From contig JAAVYL010000086.1 of NCBI GenBank assembly GCA_022791075.1, positions 1 through 49,157 of the forward strand: a DNA stretch of 49,157 nt, read 5' to 3'. This stretch comes from Lawsonibacter sp. (GTDB lineage Bacteria > Bacillota > Clostridia > Oscillospirales > Oscillospiraceae). The notes under the pieces are model-generated. The model did not search any database. It saw only the letters and a program-made list of their open reading frames with translations, and was not told where the DNA came from. Made by a program: the position numbers and the translations under genes. This document shows, one piece after another, positions 9,146-17,467 of this stretch (the first letter of the stretch is position 1; every line of letters begins with the position of its first letter).

Positions 9146-11743
9146 ATGGGGGGCAGGTTTGTGGATTATTCAAGAGAGCATTTTGAGCGGGCTGCGGAAG
9201 ACGCGCTGCCCGGCCAGAGCTGCGAGCAGCAGAGCAGTATGCAGAGCGTTCAGAATTTGGAGGCCATCATCAATGAGGGCCTTCGGGTCGCTCTGCTGGA
9301 GGAGACTCCGGACCAGTCGCTGGAGGTGCTGCTGAAGCATCTGGGAAAGGCGCTGAACGGGGACCGGACCTACATATTTGAGCGGAATGAGTCGGGCGGT
9401 GACGACAACACCTATGAGTGGGTGGCCGATGGGGTGGCGCCGGAGAAGGAGAACCTGCAAAACGTCCCATCGGAGGTGTGCGCCAGCTGGTATCGGAATT
9501 TCAGCGTCGGCAAACACATTGTCATTGAGAGGCTGGAAAACATCCGCGAGACAGATCCGCTCCAGTATGAAAATCTGAAGCGGCAGGGCATCCATTCCTT
9601 GGTGGTGGTCCCCCTCTATGACGGCAAAAGGATTATCGGGTTTTACGGTGTGGATAATCCCCCTGCGAAGTCGCTGGAGTATGCGTGGAATATGCTCCAG
9701 ACTGCGGCGTATTTTATTGTGTCCTCCCTGAAGCGGCGCAACCTGGTCCGGGAGCTGAAAAAACGGAGCTATGATGTGCTCCATGCCCTCAGCGTGGACT
9801 ATCTGGGCATCTATCAGGTGAATCTTGATACTGGCGCGTGCGAGACCTACAGAAACGGTGACGGAGTGGGCCTGGACTGGGCTGTCCAATTTAAGGACGG
9901 CTATCAGGCGGCCATGGAGGGGTATATTGCCAAATATGTGGCGCCTCAGGACCAGGAACGGCTCCGCGCTGTGACGAAGAAAAGCTATGTGATCTCTCAG
10001 CTCAAAAGGAAGAAAAAGTTTTCCATCCGCTACCAGGTGGAGGACAACCTTTCGGGGCTGAAGTATCTGGAGATTCATTTTTCCGCAACGGGGAAGACCC
10101 AGACGGAGAACTGCGCAATCTTTGCGCTGCGGGACGTCAACGCAGTGGTGGAGCAGGAGGAGAAGTATAAGCTGGAGGCGAGGCGGAGCCTGGAGGATAT
10201 TCTGGAGGGAGCCAGGACCGGCATCTGGACCATCGAGCTGGAGGAGGGCTGTCAGCCCAGAATGTATGCGGACCGAACCATGCAGATTCTCCTGGGCATA
10301 GCGGAGGAAAATGATCCGGAGGAGTGTTACCGGCACTGGTTCGAACGCATTGAGCCGGACTATGTGGAGATGGTGCAGGAGGCGGTGCGGGAGATCCTGA
10401 AGATTGGCCGCGCCGAGGTGATTTACCCCTGGAACCATCCGGAGCTGGGGAGAATTTATGTCCGCTGCGGCGGTGTTCCGGACAAATCCTTCAAAAAACC
10501 GGGCTTCTGCCTGAACGGGTACCACCAGGATATTACAGAGACCATGGTGACCCGGAAGAAGCAGGAGCAGGCCATCATGGAGCTGCTGGAGAAGGTCCGG
10601 CGGGCGAATTCGGCAAAGAGTGAATTTCTTTCCCACATGTCCCACGATTTGCGCACCCCGCTCAATGGGATTATGGGGATGCTGGCCATCCAGGAGAGGT
10701 GCCAGGACGATGCGGAGCGGCAGAGGGAGTGCAGGGAAAAGATCCGTGTGTCGGCGGAGCACCTGCTGTCTCTGGTCAACGACGTGCTTCAGGTCAGCAA
10801 GCTGGAGAGCGGAGGGCTGGCGGAGGTGGAGGAGCCCTTCGACCTCCGCGCCGTGTTGGAGGACTGCGCCGCAGTCCTTTCTGCCCAGGCGGAGGAGGCC
10901 GGAATTCAGCTGGTGCTGGAGGAGGTCAGCCTGCAGCACAGCAGGCTGCGGGGAAATCCGCTGTATTTGAAGCAGATCCTGATGAATGTGATCGACAACG
11001 CGGTCAGGTTTAACTGTCCCAACGGCTCTGTGTTTGTCCGGGCAAGAGAGACTGACTTCCAGAATGGGACGGCGGTCTGTCAGTTTGAGGTTGAAGACAC
11101 GGGAATCGGTATTGGAGAGGACTTTAAAAAGCACATTTTTGAGCCGTTTGCCCAGGAACGCCAGGACGCGAGAACCAACTATAACGGCGTTGGCCTTGGC
11201 ATGTCGATTGCAAAGAAGCTGGTTGACCGGATGAAGGGGACCATTGAGGTAAGCAGTCAGATTGGAAAGGGAAGCGTGTTTCGGATTACCCTGCCCATTC
11301 AGGTTGACCACACCTGGCATGTGTGTCCTGTAGAGGAAGAGAGGAATGCGCAGGACAACATCGCCGGGATGCGCATCCTTTTGGTAGAGGATAATGAGAT
11401 TAACTGCGAAATTGTGGAGTTCATGCTGAAGGATGCGGGCGCGGAGGTGGTGACCGCAAACGACGGAAGGGCCGCTGTGGATGCGTTTGCGGCGTCTGAT
11501 ACGTGGGCGTTTGACTGTGTGCTCATGGATTTGATGATGCCGGTTATGAGCGGATATGAGGCGGCCCGCGTGATCCGCAGGCTGGACCGGCCGGATGCGG
11601 GCTCTGTGCCCATCATAGCACTGTCGGCCAATGCGTTTGAGGAGGATATTGCGCTGGCGAAGGACGCCGGAATGAATGAGCATCTGTCCAAGCCAGTGGA
11701 TATTAAAAAGATGTTCCAGTTCATCAGCCGACTGAGACAGTGA
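9146..11743 (+). CDS. Cytoplasmic hybrid sensor histidine kinase (GAF, PAS-like, HisKA, HATPase, receiver)
   Basis: About 865 residues without membrane helices. In order: a GAF-like domain (roughly the first 190 residues; LLKHLGKALNGDRTYIFE, then VVVPLYDGKRIIGFYGVDN); one or two PAS-like regions (ILEGARTGIWTIELEEG); a coiled linker (KVRRANSAKSEFLS); HisKA H-box SHMSHDLRTPLNG with the phospho-His codon at 10643; HATPase boxes NVIDNAVRFN, DTGIGIG and GVGLGMSIAKKLV; then a receiver (RILLVEDNEIN) with acceptor Asp in VLMDLMMPVMSG (codon 11528). I use ATG 9146 because ATG 9095/9098 lie inside a strong -10 box; 9239 is another option. No separate response regulator or HPt protein adjoins, so its output partner is elsewhere. 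Confidence 0.85.
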   Translation: MGGRFVDYSREHFERAAEDALPGQSCEQQSSMQSVQNLEAIINEGLRVALLEETPDQSLEVLLKHLGKALNGDRTYIFERNESGGDDNTYEWVADGVAPEKENLQNVPSEVCASWYRNFSVGKHIVIERLENIRETDPLQYENLKRQGIHSLVVVPLYDGKRIIGFYGVDNPPAKSLEYAWNMLQTAAYFIVSSLKRRNLVRELKKRSYDVLHALSVDYLGIYQVNLDTGACETYRNGDGVGLDWAVQFKDGYQAAMEGYIAKYVAPQDQERLRAVTKKSYVISQLKRKKKFSIRYQVEDNLSGLKYLEIHFSATGKTQTENCAIFALRDVNAVVEQEEKYKLEARRSLEDILEGARTGIWTIELEEGCQPRMYADRTMQILLGIAEENDPEECYRHWFERIEPDYVEMVQEAVREILKIGRAEVIYPWNHPELGRIYVRCGGVPDKSFKKPGFCLNGYHQDITETMVTRKKQEQAIMELLEKVRRANSAKSEFLSHMSHDLRTPLNGIMGMLAIQERCQDDAERQRECREKIRVSAEHLLSLVNDVLQVSKLESGGLAEVEEPFDLRAVLEDCAAVLSAQAEEAGIQLVLEEVSLQHSRLRGNPLYLKQILMNVIDNAVRFNCPNGSVFVRARETDFQNGTAVCQFEVEDTGIGIGEDFKKHIFEPFAQERQDARTNYNGVGLGMSIAKKLVDRMKGTIEVSSQIGKGSVFRITLPIQVDHTWHVCPVEEERNAQDNIAGMRILLVEDNEINCEIVEFMLKDAGAEVVTANDGRAAVDAFAASDTWAFDCVLMDLMMPVMSGYEAARVIRRLDRPDAGSVPIIALSANAFEEDIALAKDAGMNEHLSKPVDIKKMFQFISRLRQ

Positions 11744-11822
11744 CGCCGGCAGGGACGGAGAACCCCGCTGCCGGCGCTGGGTTTTGCCCGCTGAGATTGT
11801 AAACTTCACAGCTGTCGTCATT

Positions 11823-11869
11823 CTGCCGCCCTGTTCTGCATCTGACAGAGGGCGGCAGTCCTTTTCTGT
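11823..11869 (+). terminator. Rho-independent terminator of the kinase gene
   Basis: A 10-bp stem, CTGCCGCCCT (11823-11832) with AGGGCGGCAG (11849-11858), followed by TCCTTTTCTGT. Confidence 0.65.
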
Positions 11870-12125
11870 CCGTTATTAAAGCACAGGGCGTCTGCATTTT
11901 CAAGCGGGCGCCTGGATCGAAGAGACTTGGATTGGGCAGAGTTGACAGAGATGGGGGCGTGGTTATGAGGAAAACAGGTGAAAAGGTACAGCTTTCCTGA
12001 GCGAACATCCCGTGATGGGGACGAGGCTGCGTATGGTTTTTAGATGAATTGCCCAAAATTAAAATAAATTATTTGTATATATTTTTTAAAAATTTGGCCT
12101 GAAAATTGGATTTTCGACATATTCA

Positions 12126-12139
12126 CAACCGAATGGTTG
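12126..12139. promoter_or_regulatory. Candidate LysR operator, palindrome CAACC-N4-GGTTG
   Basis: Perfect 5-bp inverted repeat CAACCGAATGGTTG, centred about 74 bases upstream of the predicted transcription start of the M24 gene, a usual place for a LysR recognition site. The half CAACCGAAT recurs at 15553-15561 at the same promoter distance. Confidence 0.5.
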
Positions 12140-12170
12140 TTGGAATAACCAATTTTCTGTTAGACTGGAT

Positions 12171-12199
12171 TTGGATTCTGATGTATTCTTATTTATACC
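12171..12199 (+). promoter_or_regulatory. Possible promoter of the M24/UroD operon
   Basis: TTGGAT (12171-12176), 17 bases, TATACC (12194-12199). Both boxes are weak, as expected for an activator-dependent promoter. Confidence 0.4.
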
Positions 12200-12260
12200 G
12201 CTAGTATATTAAAGTCAGCTGTCGGACCAGACATGGTCCTCCGGCAAGGGGGAGGTTCCT

Positions 12261-13469
12261 ATGGATATTATCGAACAAAAGCGTTCCAGCTCTGAACTGC
12301 GGGGCTATGTTCAGCAGAGAATCAGCCGTATGCGGGAGGCTATGACTGGCAAGGGGGCGGACGTGGCCATTATGACCCGTCCGGAAAATGTGTTTTATTT
12401 CAGCAACTTCAACCCCATCATTATCAGTCATGTCCCCTACTTTATCATCACCAGAGAGGACGCCTTCCTGCTGGTTCACAGCATCCGCTATGCCCATGCC
12501 ATGAACGAGGGCGCGGTGGACAGGGTGCTGTGCTATGGCAAGTGGGGGGCGGTCCAGCCTGTGGCCATGGACGCGATGGACGCCATGCGGGAGTTGCTGG
12601 GCGGCGGCGCCCTGACCATAGGGGTGGAGGGCGACTACGCCAGCATGAATTTCCTGAGTCAGCTGCGGGAGAAGCTGGACGTGAAGGGGTTTGTGGATAT
12701 AGCCCAGGACGCTGTCAACCTCCGGCTGATCAAGGATCCCCATGAGATACATATGTGCCGGATCTCCGGTGAGCTGGTGGACCTGGGCGTGACCCGGGCC
12801 ATTGAGGCCCTGGAGGGGGGCGCCAGCGAGGCTCAGGCCTCTACAGAGGGGCAGTACGCCATGCGCCAGCGGTGGCACGAAAAGTATCAGCAGTATGAGG
12901 TCTCCGGCTTCTCCAACTCCGAGACCGCCGATATCGACACCTTTGTGGTCTGGTGCATGTCCAATGAGCGGCTGAACTACGGCTGTGACTGTCCCAGCGG
13001 CTATGTGCCCATGCCGGGAGATCTGACCATGCCCATGAGCTGGGCCCGTATCGGGGGCTATAATGTGGAGAATGAGCGGTCCGTCATGGTGGGCGCCGTG
13101 AATGAGGAGCGCACCCGGGCTTACGACGCCATGCTCCGGGCCCGGGACAGGGTGTTTGACATGCTCCGTCCGGGCGCGGTTTTTGAGGAGCTGTACTTCG
13201 CCGCGATGAAGGAGTATGAGGACGCGGGCTTCGGCAGCATTCTCCCCGGGCGGTGCGGCCACGGTATGGGCCTGTCCTCCCACGAGTTCCCCTCCCTGAC
13301 CAAGGGAAACAAGGCGGCTCTGGCCCCCGGCATGGTTCTGACCGTGGAGCCCGGCCTGATGGACGCCAGGCTGGGTGCAGTGCGCCACAGCGACACCATA
13401 TTGGTTACCCAGGAGGGGTTTGAGTTCCTGACGAACTCCCCCCGGGACAGGATTGTCATCAAAGCCTGA
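12261..13469 (+). CDS. M24-family (pita-bread) hydrolase, creatinase/prolidase-like with incomplete metal site
   Basis: 402 residues, two domains: creatinase N-terminal domain (ENVFYFSNFNP, about residues 40-52) and M24 catalytic domain from about residue 165. GHGMGLSSHEF (near 333) keeps the M24 His, and TVEPG (near 362) with QEGFEFLT keep the two late acidic ligands. The first two Asp ligands are missing. Where metallopeptidases have DAG and then SDxTR, this protein reads PMSWARIGGYNVENERS. That matches the non-metal enzyme creatinase, which has Glu at the second place, although creatinase's active-site His seems to be replaced here. I infer a metal-independent amidase or hydrolase rather than an aminopeptidase. 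It shares an operon with the UroD-like gene (16 bp apart). Confidence 0.85.
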   Translation: MDIIEQKRSSSELRGYVQQRISRMREAMTGKGADVAIMTRPENVFYFSNFNPIIISHVPYFIITREDAFLLVHSIRYAHAMNEGAVDRVLCYGKWGAVQPVAMDAMDAMRELLGGGALTIGVEGDYASMNFLSQLREKLDVKGFVDIAQDAVNLRLIKDPHEIHMCRISGELVDLGVTRAIEALEGGASEAQASTEGQYAMRQRWHEKYQQYEVSGFSNSETADIDTFVVWCMSNERLNYGCDCPSGYVPMPGDLTMPMSWARIGGYNVENERSVMVGAVNEERTRAYDAMLRARDRVFDMLRPGAVFEELYFAAMKEYEDAGFGSILPGRCGHGMGLSSHEFPSLTKGNKAALAPGMVLTVEPGLMDARLGAVRHSDTILVTQEGFEFLTNSPRDRIVIKA

Positions 13470-13485
13470 GGAGGGAGTGTTTACC

Positions 13486-14487
13486 ATGACAAAAAAAGAG
13501 CGCATTCTCGCTGCGATCCGGGGGGAAAAGCCGGATAAGATGCCCTACTCCTTTTGGAGCCATATGCCCGGCACCGACCTGGACCCGGAGGCCATCGCCC
13601 AGAAGACCTATGAATTCTATCAGAGGTACGACTTTGACTTTGTCAAAACCATGAACAACGGCATGTATGCCATTGAGGATTTTGGCTGCACCGTGGACTA
13701 CTCCGAGATTGTCAAGGGCGGTGTGGCCAAGGTGGTGAGCACCCCTGTCGCCGCCCCGGAGGACTGGTACAAGCTGAAGGTGTGTCCCTGCGACCAGGGC
13801 AGCAACGCCCGTGAACTGCGCCACCTTTCCCTGGTGCTGGAGAAGCTGGGGGGAGAGGTCCCGGTGATTTTCACCGTATTTTCCCCCATTACCATCGCGG
13901 ACAAAATCTGCGGCGGCAGGCTGATGAGCTTTATCAACGAGGGGCATGGACAGCAGGTGAAAGCGGCTCTGGAGGTCATCACCCAGACTACAGCCCAGCT
14001 GGCGGCGGAGGCGATCAGGCTGGGGGCGGACGGCGTCTTTTTTGCCTCCCAGATGAGCACCTACGACAAGTGCACCACAGAGCAGTATCTGGAATACGGC
14101 AAGCCCTATGACCTGCAGGTGCTGGCGGCGGCAAAGGACGGCTGGATGAATACCATCCACTGCCACGGCAGCAACATTATGTTCCAGGTCCTGAAGGACT
14201 ATCCCGTTCAGATATTCAACTGGCATGTCTGGGAGACCCTGCCCGACCTGGACGAGGCCTTTGCACTCACGGGCAAGTGCCTGATGGGCGGCCTGAACCG
14301 CACTGACATCACCAACCGCAACTTTGGCGCAGTTCAGAACCAGATTTACCGCTGTTTTAAGCAGATGGGCGGCCGGCACCAGATTCTGACGCCGGGCTGC
14401 GTCATCCGCTACCCTCTGGACGACGAGATGCTGCGCTTTATTGGTGAGACCCGAACCGAAGTTGAGGCGGTATTTGACTGCTTGTAA
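13486..14487 (+). CDS. Uroporphyrinogen decarboxylase-fold protein (UroD/MtaA methyltransferase family)
   Basis: 333 residues. It begins TKKERILAAIRGEKPDKMPYSFW, the typical start of UroD-like methyltransferase proteins. The zinc region reads NTIHCHGSN (H225, C226, H227), with Cys305 in TPGCVI. In MtaA/CmuA-type corrinoid methyltransferases the ligands are HxC plus a later Cys, so here HxH plus Cys is present. It is unlikely to be HemE: no other haem genes adjoin and it lacks the usual HemE N-terminus. ATG 13486 follows GAGGAGGGAG; the longer frame from 13453 overlaps the M24 gene. The last 50 bases overlap the LysR gene tail to tail. No corrinoid protein is encoded nearby, so methyl transfer is a guess. 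Confidence 0.82.
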   Translation: MTKKERILAAIRGEKPDKMPYSFWSHMPGTDLDPEAIAQKTYEFYQRYDFDFVKTMNNGMYAIEDFGCTVDYSEIVKGGVAKVVSTPVAAPEDWYKLKVCPCDQGSNARELRHLSLVLEKLGGEVPVIFTVFSPITIADKICGGRLMSFINEGHGQQVKAALEVITQTTAQLAAEAIRLGADGVFFASQMSTYDKCTTEQYLEYGKPYDLQVLAAAKDGWMNTIHCHGSNIMFQVLKDYPVQIFNWHVWETLPDLDEAFALTGKCLMGGLNRTDITNRNFGAVQNQIYRCFKQMGGRHQILTPGCVIRYPLDDEMLRFIGETRTEVEAVFDCL

Positions 14488-15451
14488 GGTTGCCGTACAG
14501 CTCTTTGGCCAGGCTGATAAACTCCTGCCCTGCCCGGGTCAGTGCCTTTCCCCGCAGGTAGCAGATACAGATTTGAAAGTCGTTGATCTGGCTGCTGTCC
14601 AAAAGGAAAACGGAGACCCGGCCCAGCCCCTTGTCACCGAACAGGGGCGGCGCCCCCAGGCCTGACAGCCGCTGGTTTGGAGAGAGAAAGGTGAGAGGCA
14701 CCACGCAGGCGCCCAGCCCCTCCATGCACAGGGTGACCTCGGTAATCAGGTTTTGGGTGGACACCACAACATTGGGCGTGATCCCCTCGTTGCGGCACAG
14801 GGTCTGAAACACCTCACCATTGGTTGTCTCCGGTGTCTGGATGACGAAGGGGAGGCCGGCAAAGTGCTTCAGGGACAGAGGCTCCTTCCGGATCAGAGTC
14901 TGCGGGTCCGTGGGAAAATGGGTCTTGAGCAGGTGGTTGGGCACCAGAATAACGAATCTCTCCTGAAACAGCGGGAGGATGACAAATTCCTCCGGTTTTT
15001 TGGGGCGGTATCCGATATACAGATCGGCCACGCCGTTATGCAGCTCGGTGAGCTGGCCGGCTGAGGCCACCTTTTCCGTCAGACACAGGTCAATCTGGGG
15101 AAACAGCTGATGGAAGGCGGACAGCAGAGGGGGCAGCATAATGGTGCCCCGGGTTACCGGGATACAGATGTTCAGATGGCCCTGACGGAAGTTTTTAATG
15201 TCCTGCAGCTCACTGGCGTAGTTGTCCACACTGCGGAGGATCTCCTTCGCATACCGCTGGAGGGCCAGCCCCGCGTCAGTCAGCGTGAGAGGTGCCCCCC
15301 GGTCGAACAGCTTTACGTCGTAGTATTCCTCCAGCTTGGAGATATGGGTGCTCAGGGCCTGCTGAGAGATGAACAGGCGCTTGGCGGCCCGGGTAAAGTT
15401 CAGTTCTTCCGCTGCGACGGAGAAGTATTTCAGGCTGGTCAGGCTGAACAT
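14438..15451 (-). CDS. LysR family transcriptional regulator
   Basis: 337 residues. N-terminal winged helix-turn-helix: LKYFSVAAEELNFTRAAKRLFISQQALSTHISKLEE, followed by FDRGAPLTLTDAGLAL. Then a periplasmic-binding-protein-like effector domain (HLNICIPVTRGTIMLPPLLSAF; GLGACVVPLTFL). The start ATG has GGAG seven bases upstream. It lies between two + strand operons: tail to tail with the UroD-like gene (50-base antisense overlap) and divergent from the dipeptide importer. Both operons carry CAACCGAAT about 75 bases upstream of their predicted starts, so it probably activates both and regulates itself. Confidence 0.92.
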   Translation of the reverse strand: MFSLTSLKYFSVAAEELNFTRAAKRLFISQQALSTHISKLEEYYDVKLFDRGAPLTLTDAGLALQRYAKEILRSVDNYASELQDIKNFRQGHLNICIPVTRGTIMLPPLLSAFHQLFPQIDLCLTEKVASAGQLTELHNGVADLYIGYRPKKPEEFVILPLFQERFVILVPNHLLKTHFPTDPQTLIRKEPLSLKHFAGLPFVIQTPETTNGEVFQTLCRNEGITPNVVVSTQNLITEVTLCMEGLGACVVPLTFLSPNQRLSGLGAPPLFGDKGLGRVSVFLLDSSQINDFQICICYLRGKALTRAGQEFISLAKELYGNLTSSQIPPQLRFGSHQ

Positions 15452-15486
15452 AATGTCGCTCCAATCTGTAAATTTTGGCTGATTCT

Positions 15487-15515
15487 ATTTTAGACGATTA
15501 TGCTGTACAATACAA
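15487..15515 (-). promoter_or_regulatory. Promoter of the LysR gene
   Basis: On the minus strand TTGTAT (15515-15510), 17 bases, TAAAAT (15492-15487). The -35 box lies in an 11-bp element repeated in inverse orientation at the divergent promoter. Confidence 0.55.
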
Positions 15516-15552
15516 GGCGTACCTTGGGCGTTTTTGAATTAGTGTTAATATC

Positions 15553-15561
15553 CAACCGAAT
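15553..15561. promoter_or_regulatory. Candidate LysR half-site CAACCGAAT
   Basis: Identical to the left half of the palindrome at 12126-12139. It lies 36 bases before the -35 box of the dipeptide importer operon; the other copy lies 37 bases before its own -35 box. Confidence 0.45.
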
Positions 15562-15596
15562 TCTCATTTGACCGACTGATTTATCTGTCTTGCGCC

Positions 15597-15625
15597 TTGT
15601 ATTTCCTGTTCCCCTGTACTAGGAT
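15597..15625 (+). promoter_or_regulatory. Promoter of the dipeptide importer operon
   Basis: TTGTAT (15597-15602), 17 bases, TAGGAT (15620-15625). CGCCTTGTATT (15593-15603) is the exact reverse complement of 15509-15519, which holds the -35 box of the LysR promoter. Confidence 0.5.
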
Positions 15626-15725
15626 AACAGGGAGCAGCCGGCCAGGGCCGACAGGGGCCGGGTCGGACTGTGTGTAATTTTCGGGCGTCTCGTCCGTGAA
15701 TTAGAACTATTTAGGAGGTAGAAAA

Positions 15726-17291
15726 ATGAAGAAAGCGATTAGTTTTGCCTTGACGCTTGCGCTGGGCCTGTCTCTGCTGGCGGGCTGCGGAAGCGGCGGG
15801 AAGGACAACAGCTCCGGGAGCACGCCCAATAACGACAGCTCTATCAGCACACCAAACGGCTCCACAGGTCCCAAGGAGATCCGGGTGGCGCTGGAGTCTG
15901 ACATTGCCGCCCTGGACCCCCGCAACGCCAACAGCACCATGACGGCCAGCGTGATGAGCCATATTTTCAGCAAGCTGGTGTCAACCGATGCCAAGATGAA
16001 CGCGGTGCCTGACTTGGCTGAGAGCTGGGAGCAGGTGGACGAGCTGACCTGGCGCTTCCATCTGCGCAAGGACGTTACCTTCCACGACGGCTCTCCCTTC
16101 ACCTCTGCGGATGTGGTATACACCCTGGACTCCATCGCCGCTGACAACACCTGGCGGCTGTATACTGACTTCTCCTTTATGAAAGCCTCCGCAGTGGACG
16201 AGTACACCGTGGACATCTCCACTGAGGAGCCCTATCCCGGGTTGCTGCTCCGGCTGAACTACGTCCATATCATCCCCAAGGAGTATACTGAGAGCGTGGG
16301 CAATGAGGCTTTTGCCAAGGCGCCTGTGGGCACCGGACCCTATAAGTTTGTGGAGCGGGCCAAAGACGAGTATGTAGTGGTCGAGGCCTATGACAAATAC
16401 TTTGGCGGCAAGCCCAGCATCGACAAGATTACCTTCAGCATCATTCCTGAGACCGCCTCCCGCATTGCCGCTCTGGAGGCCGGGGAGATTATGTTCGCCG
16501 CCGGCATTCCCAGCGTGGAGAAGGACCGCCTGGCCAGTCTGGGCACCATCAATGTGGTGGATTACCCCACCAGCCGTGTCTCCTTCCTGAACTTCAACCA
16601 GCTGGTGGAGGGTCCCCTCCAGGACATCCGGGTGCGGCAGGCAATCTGCCATGCCATCGACCTGGATATGCTCATCAACGGCGTTCTGGACGGCTATGCC
16701 GTCAAGGTTGCCAGCCTGTCCTGCCCCGAGTACGACGGCTATGACCCCAATGTTCAGGGCCATACCTATGACCCCGAGCTGTCCAAACAGCTGCTGGCCG
16801 ATGCCGGCTACCCCGACGGGCTTACCCTGGAGGCCTCCTACAGCCAGTCCACCGCCAATGCCTCTGACGTGATGCAGTTTGTGGCTGCCCAGTTGGAGAA
16901 GGTGGGGATCAAGGTGGAGCTGGTTGAGATGGAGTCCGCCCAGCAGCGGGATATGATTTCCGCCGGGACTGTGGCCCCCCTGTATCTCAACGCCATTGGC
17001 GGCCCCTACGCCAATATTGACCTGCTGGCCAAGCTGTGCTATTCCACCGGCGAGCGGTACTCCACCTATTCCAACCCCGAGTTCGACGCCCTGCGCCAGA
17101 AAGCGGCCACCACAGTGGACCAGACCGAGCGGGACGCCCTCAACTCCCAGCTGCAGCAGTGGGTTGTGGATGAGGCCGCGGGCCTGTCCCTGTATCAGCC
17201 CTCCGCCATCTATGCCTACAGCAGCAAGCTGACCGGCTGGGAGCCCCGGGCCGACGAGATGAAGCTGTTCTTCAACTGCGATCTGGCCTGA
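15726..17291 (+). CDS. Dipeptide/oligopeptide ABC transporter substrate-binding lipoprotein (SBP_bac_5)
   Basis: 521 residues, the normal size for DppA/OppA. A lipoprotein signal peptide ends in the lipobox LLAGCG (Cys near residue 21), followed by a Ser/Asn/Gly-rich tether. The family core is clear: SDIAALDPRNAN, FHLRKDVTFHDGSPFTSADVVYTL, APVGTGPYKFV and DIRVRQAICHAIDLDMLI. AGGAGG lies eight bases before ATG. It should bind the substrate outside the cell and pass it to the two permeases downstream. Clustering with amide- and amino-acid-degrading enzymes suggests a modified amino acid or peptide rather than general peptides; the ligand cannot be read from sequence. Confidence 0.93.
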   Translation: MKKAISFALTLALGLSLLAGCGSGGKDNSSGSTPNNDSSISTPNGSTGPKEIRVALESDIAALDPRNANSTMTASVMSHIFSKLVSTDAKMNAVPDLAESWEQVDELTWRFHLRKDVTFHDGSPFTSADVVYTLDSIAADNTWRLYTDFSFMKASAVDEYTVDISTEEPYPGLLLRLNYVHIIPKEYTESVGNEAFAKAPVGTGPYKFVERAKDEYVVVEAYDKYFGGKPSIDKITFSIIPETASRIAALEAGEIMFAAGIPSVEKDRLASLGTINVVDYPTSRVSFLNFNQLVEGPLQDIRVRQAICHAIDLDMLINGVLDGYAVKVASLSCPEYDGYDPNVQGHTYDPELSKQLLADAGYPDGLTLEASYSQSTANASDVMQFVAAQLEKVGIKVELVEMESAQQRDMISAGTVAPLYLNAIGGPYANIDLLAKLCYSTGERYSTYSNPEFDALRQKAATTVDQTERDALNSQLQQWVVDEAAGLSLYQPSAIYAYSSKLTGWEPRADEMKLFFNCDLA

Positions 17292-17321
17292 TGTGAAACA
17301 CTCTGCCATGTAGAAGAACAA

Positions 17322-17369
17322 CGTGGGGGGACTGAAGGTAAACCGCCAGGTTTCTCCAGTCCCCCCGCG
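17322..17369 (+). promoter_or_regulatory. Intercistronic stem-loop between binding protein and permease genes
   Basis: Outer stem 17322-17334/17357-17369 (13 bp with one G-U pair), and an inner stem 17340-17344/17349-17353. No T-run follows. Hairpins at this place in ABC operons commonly stabilise the binding-protein mRNA or let only part of transcription through, giving excess binding protein. Confidence 0.55.
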
Positions 17370-17467
17370 CTATCCGGAGTACGCGGATGGATTCCACCTG
17401 ACCGGCTGCGGCAGCAGGCTCCGCCTGTGTGAGCGGCCGGAAGCACGCGCCAAGAAAGGTGATACAT

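Larger units (their letters stand above)
11744..12260. other. Long intergenic region: terminator hairpins, then AT-rich promoter region
   Basis: 517 bp with no convincing gene. A 9-bp inverted repeat (11744-11752/11768-11776) directly follows the kinase stop, and a better terminator lies at 11823-11869. From about 12045 to 12215 base composition turns sharply AT-rich compared with the rest of the window. This part carries the palindrome CAACC-GAAT-GGTTG and a likely promoter for the M24/UroD operon. Confidence 0.6.

Noticed and set aside
9170-11821. 883-codon open frame on the minus strand
   Set aside because: Antisense shadow of the hybrid kinase gene in GC-rich sequence; no recognisable domain, while the + strand has all kinase motifs.
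13486-14487. HemE (true uroporphyrinogen decarboxylase) call
   Set aside because: No haem genes nearby, N-terminus and zinc-type HxH region match the methyltransferase branch, and the partner is an M24-like hydrolase.
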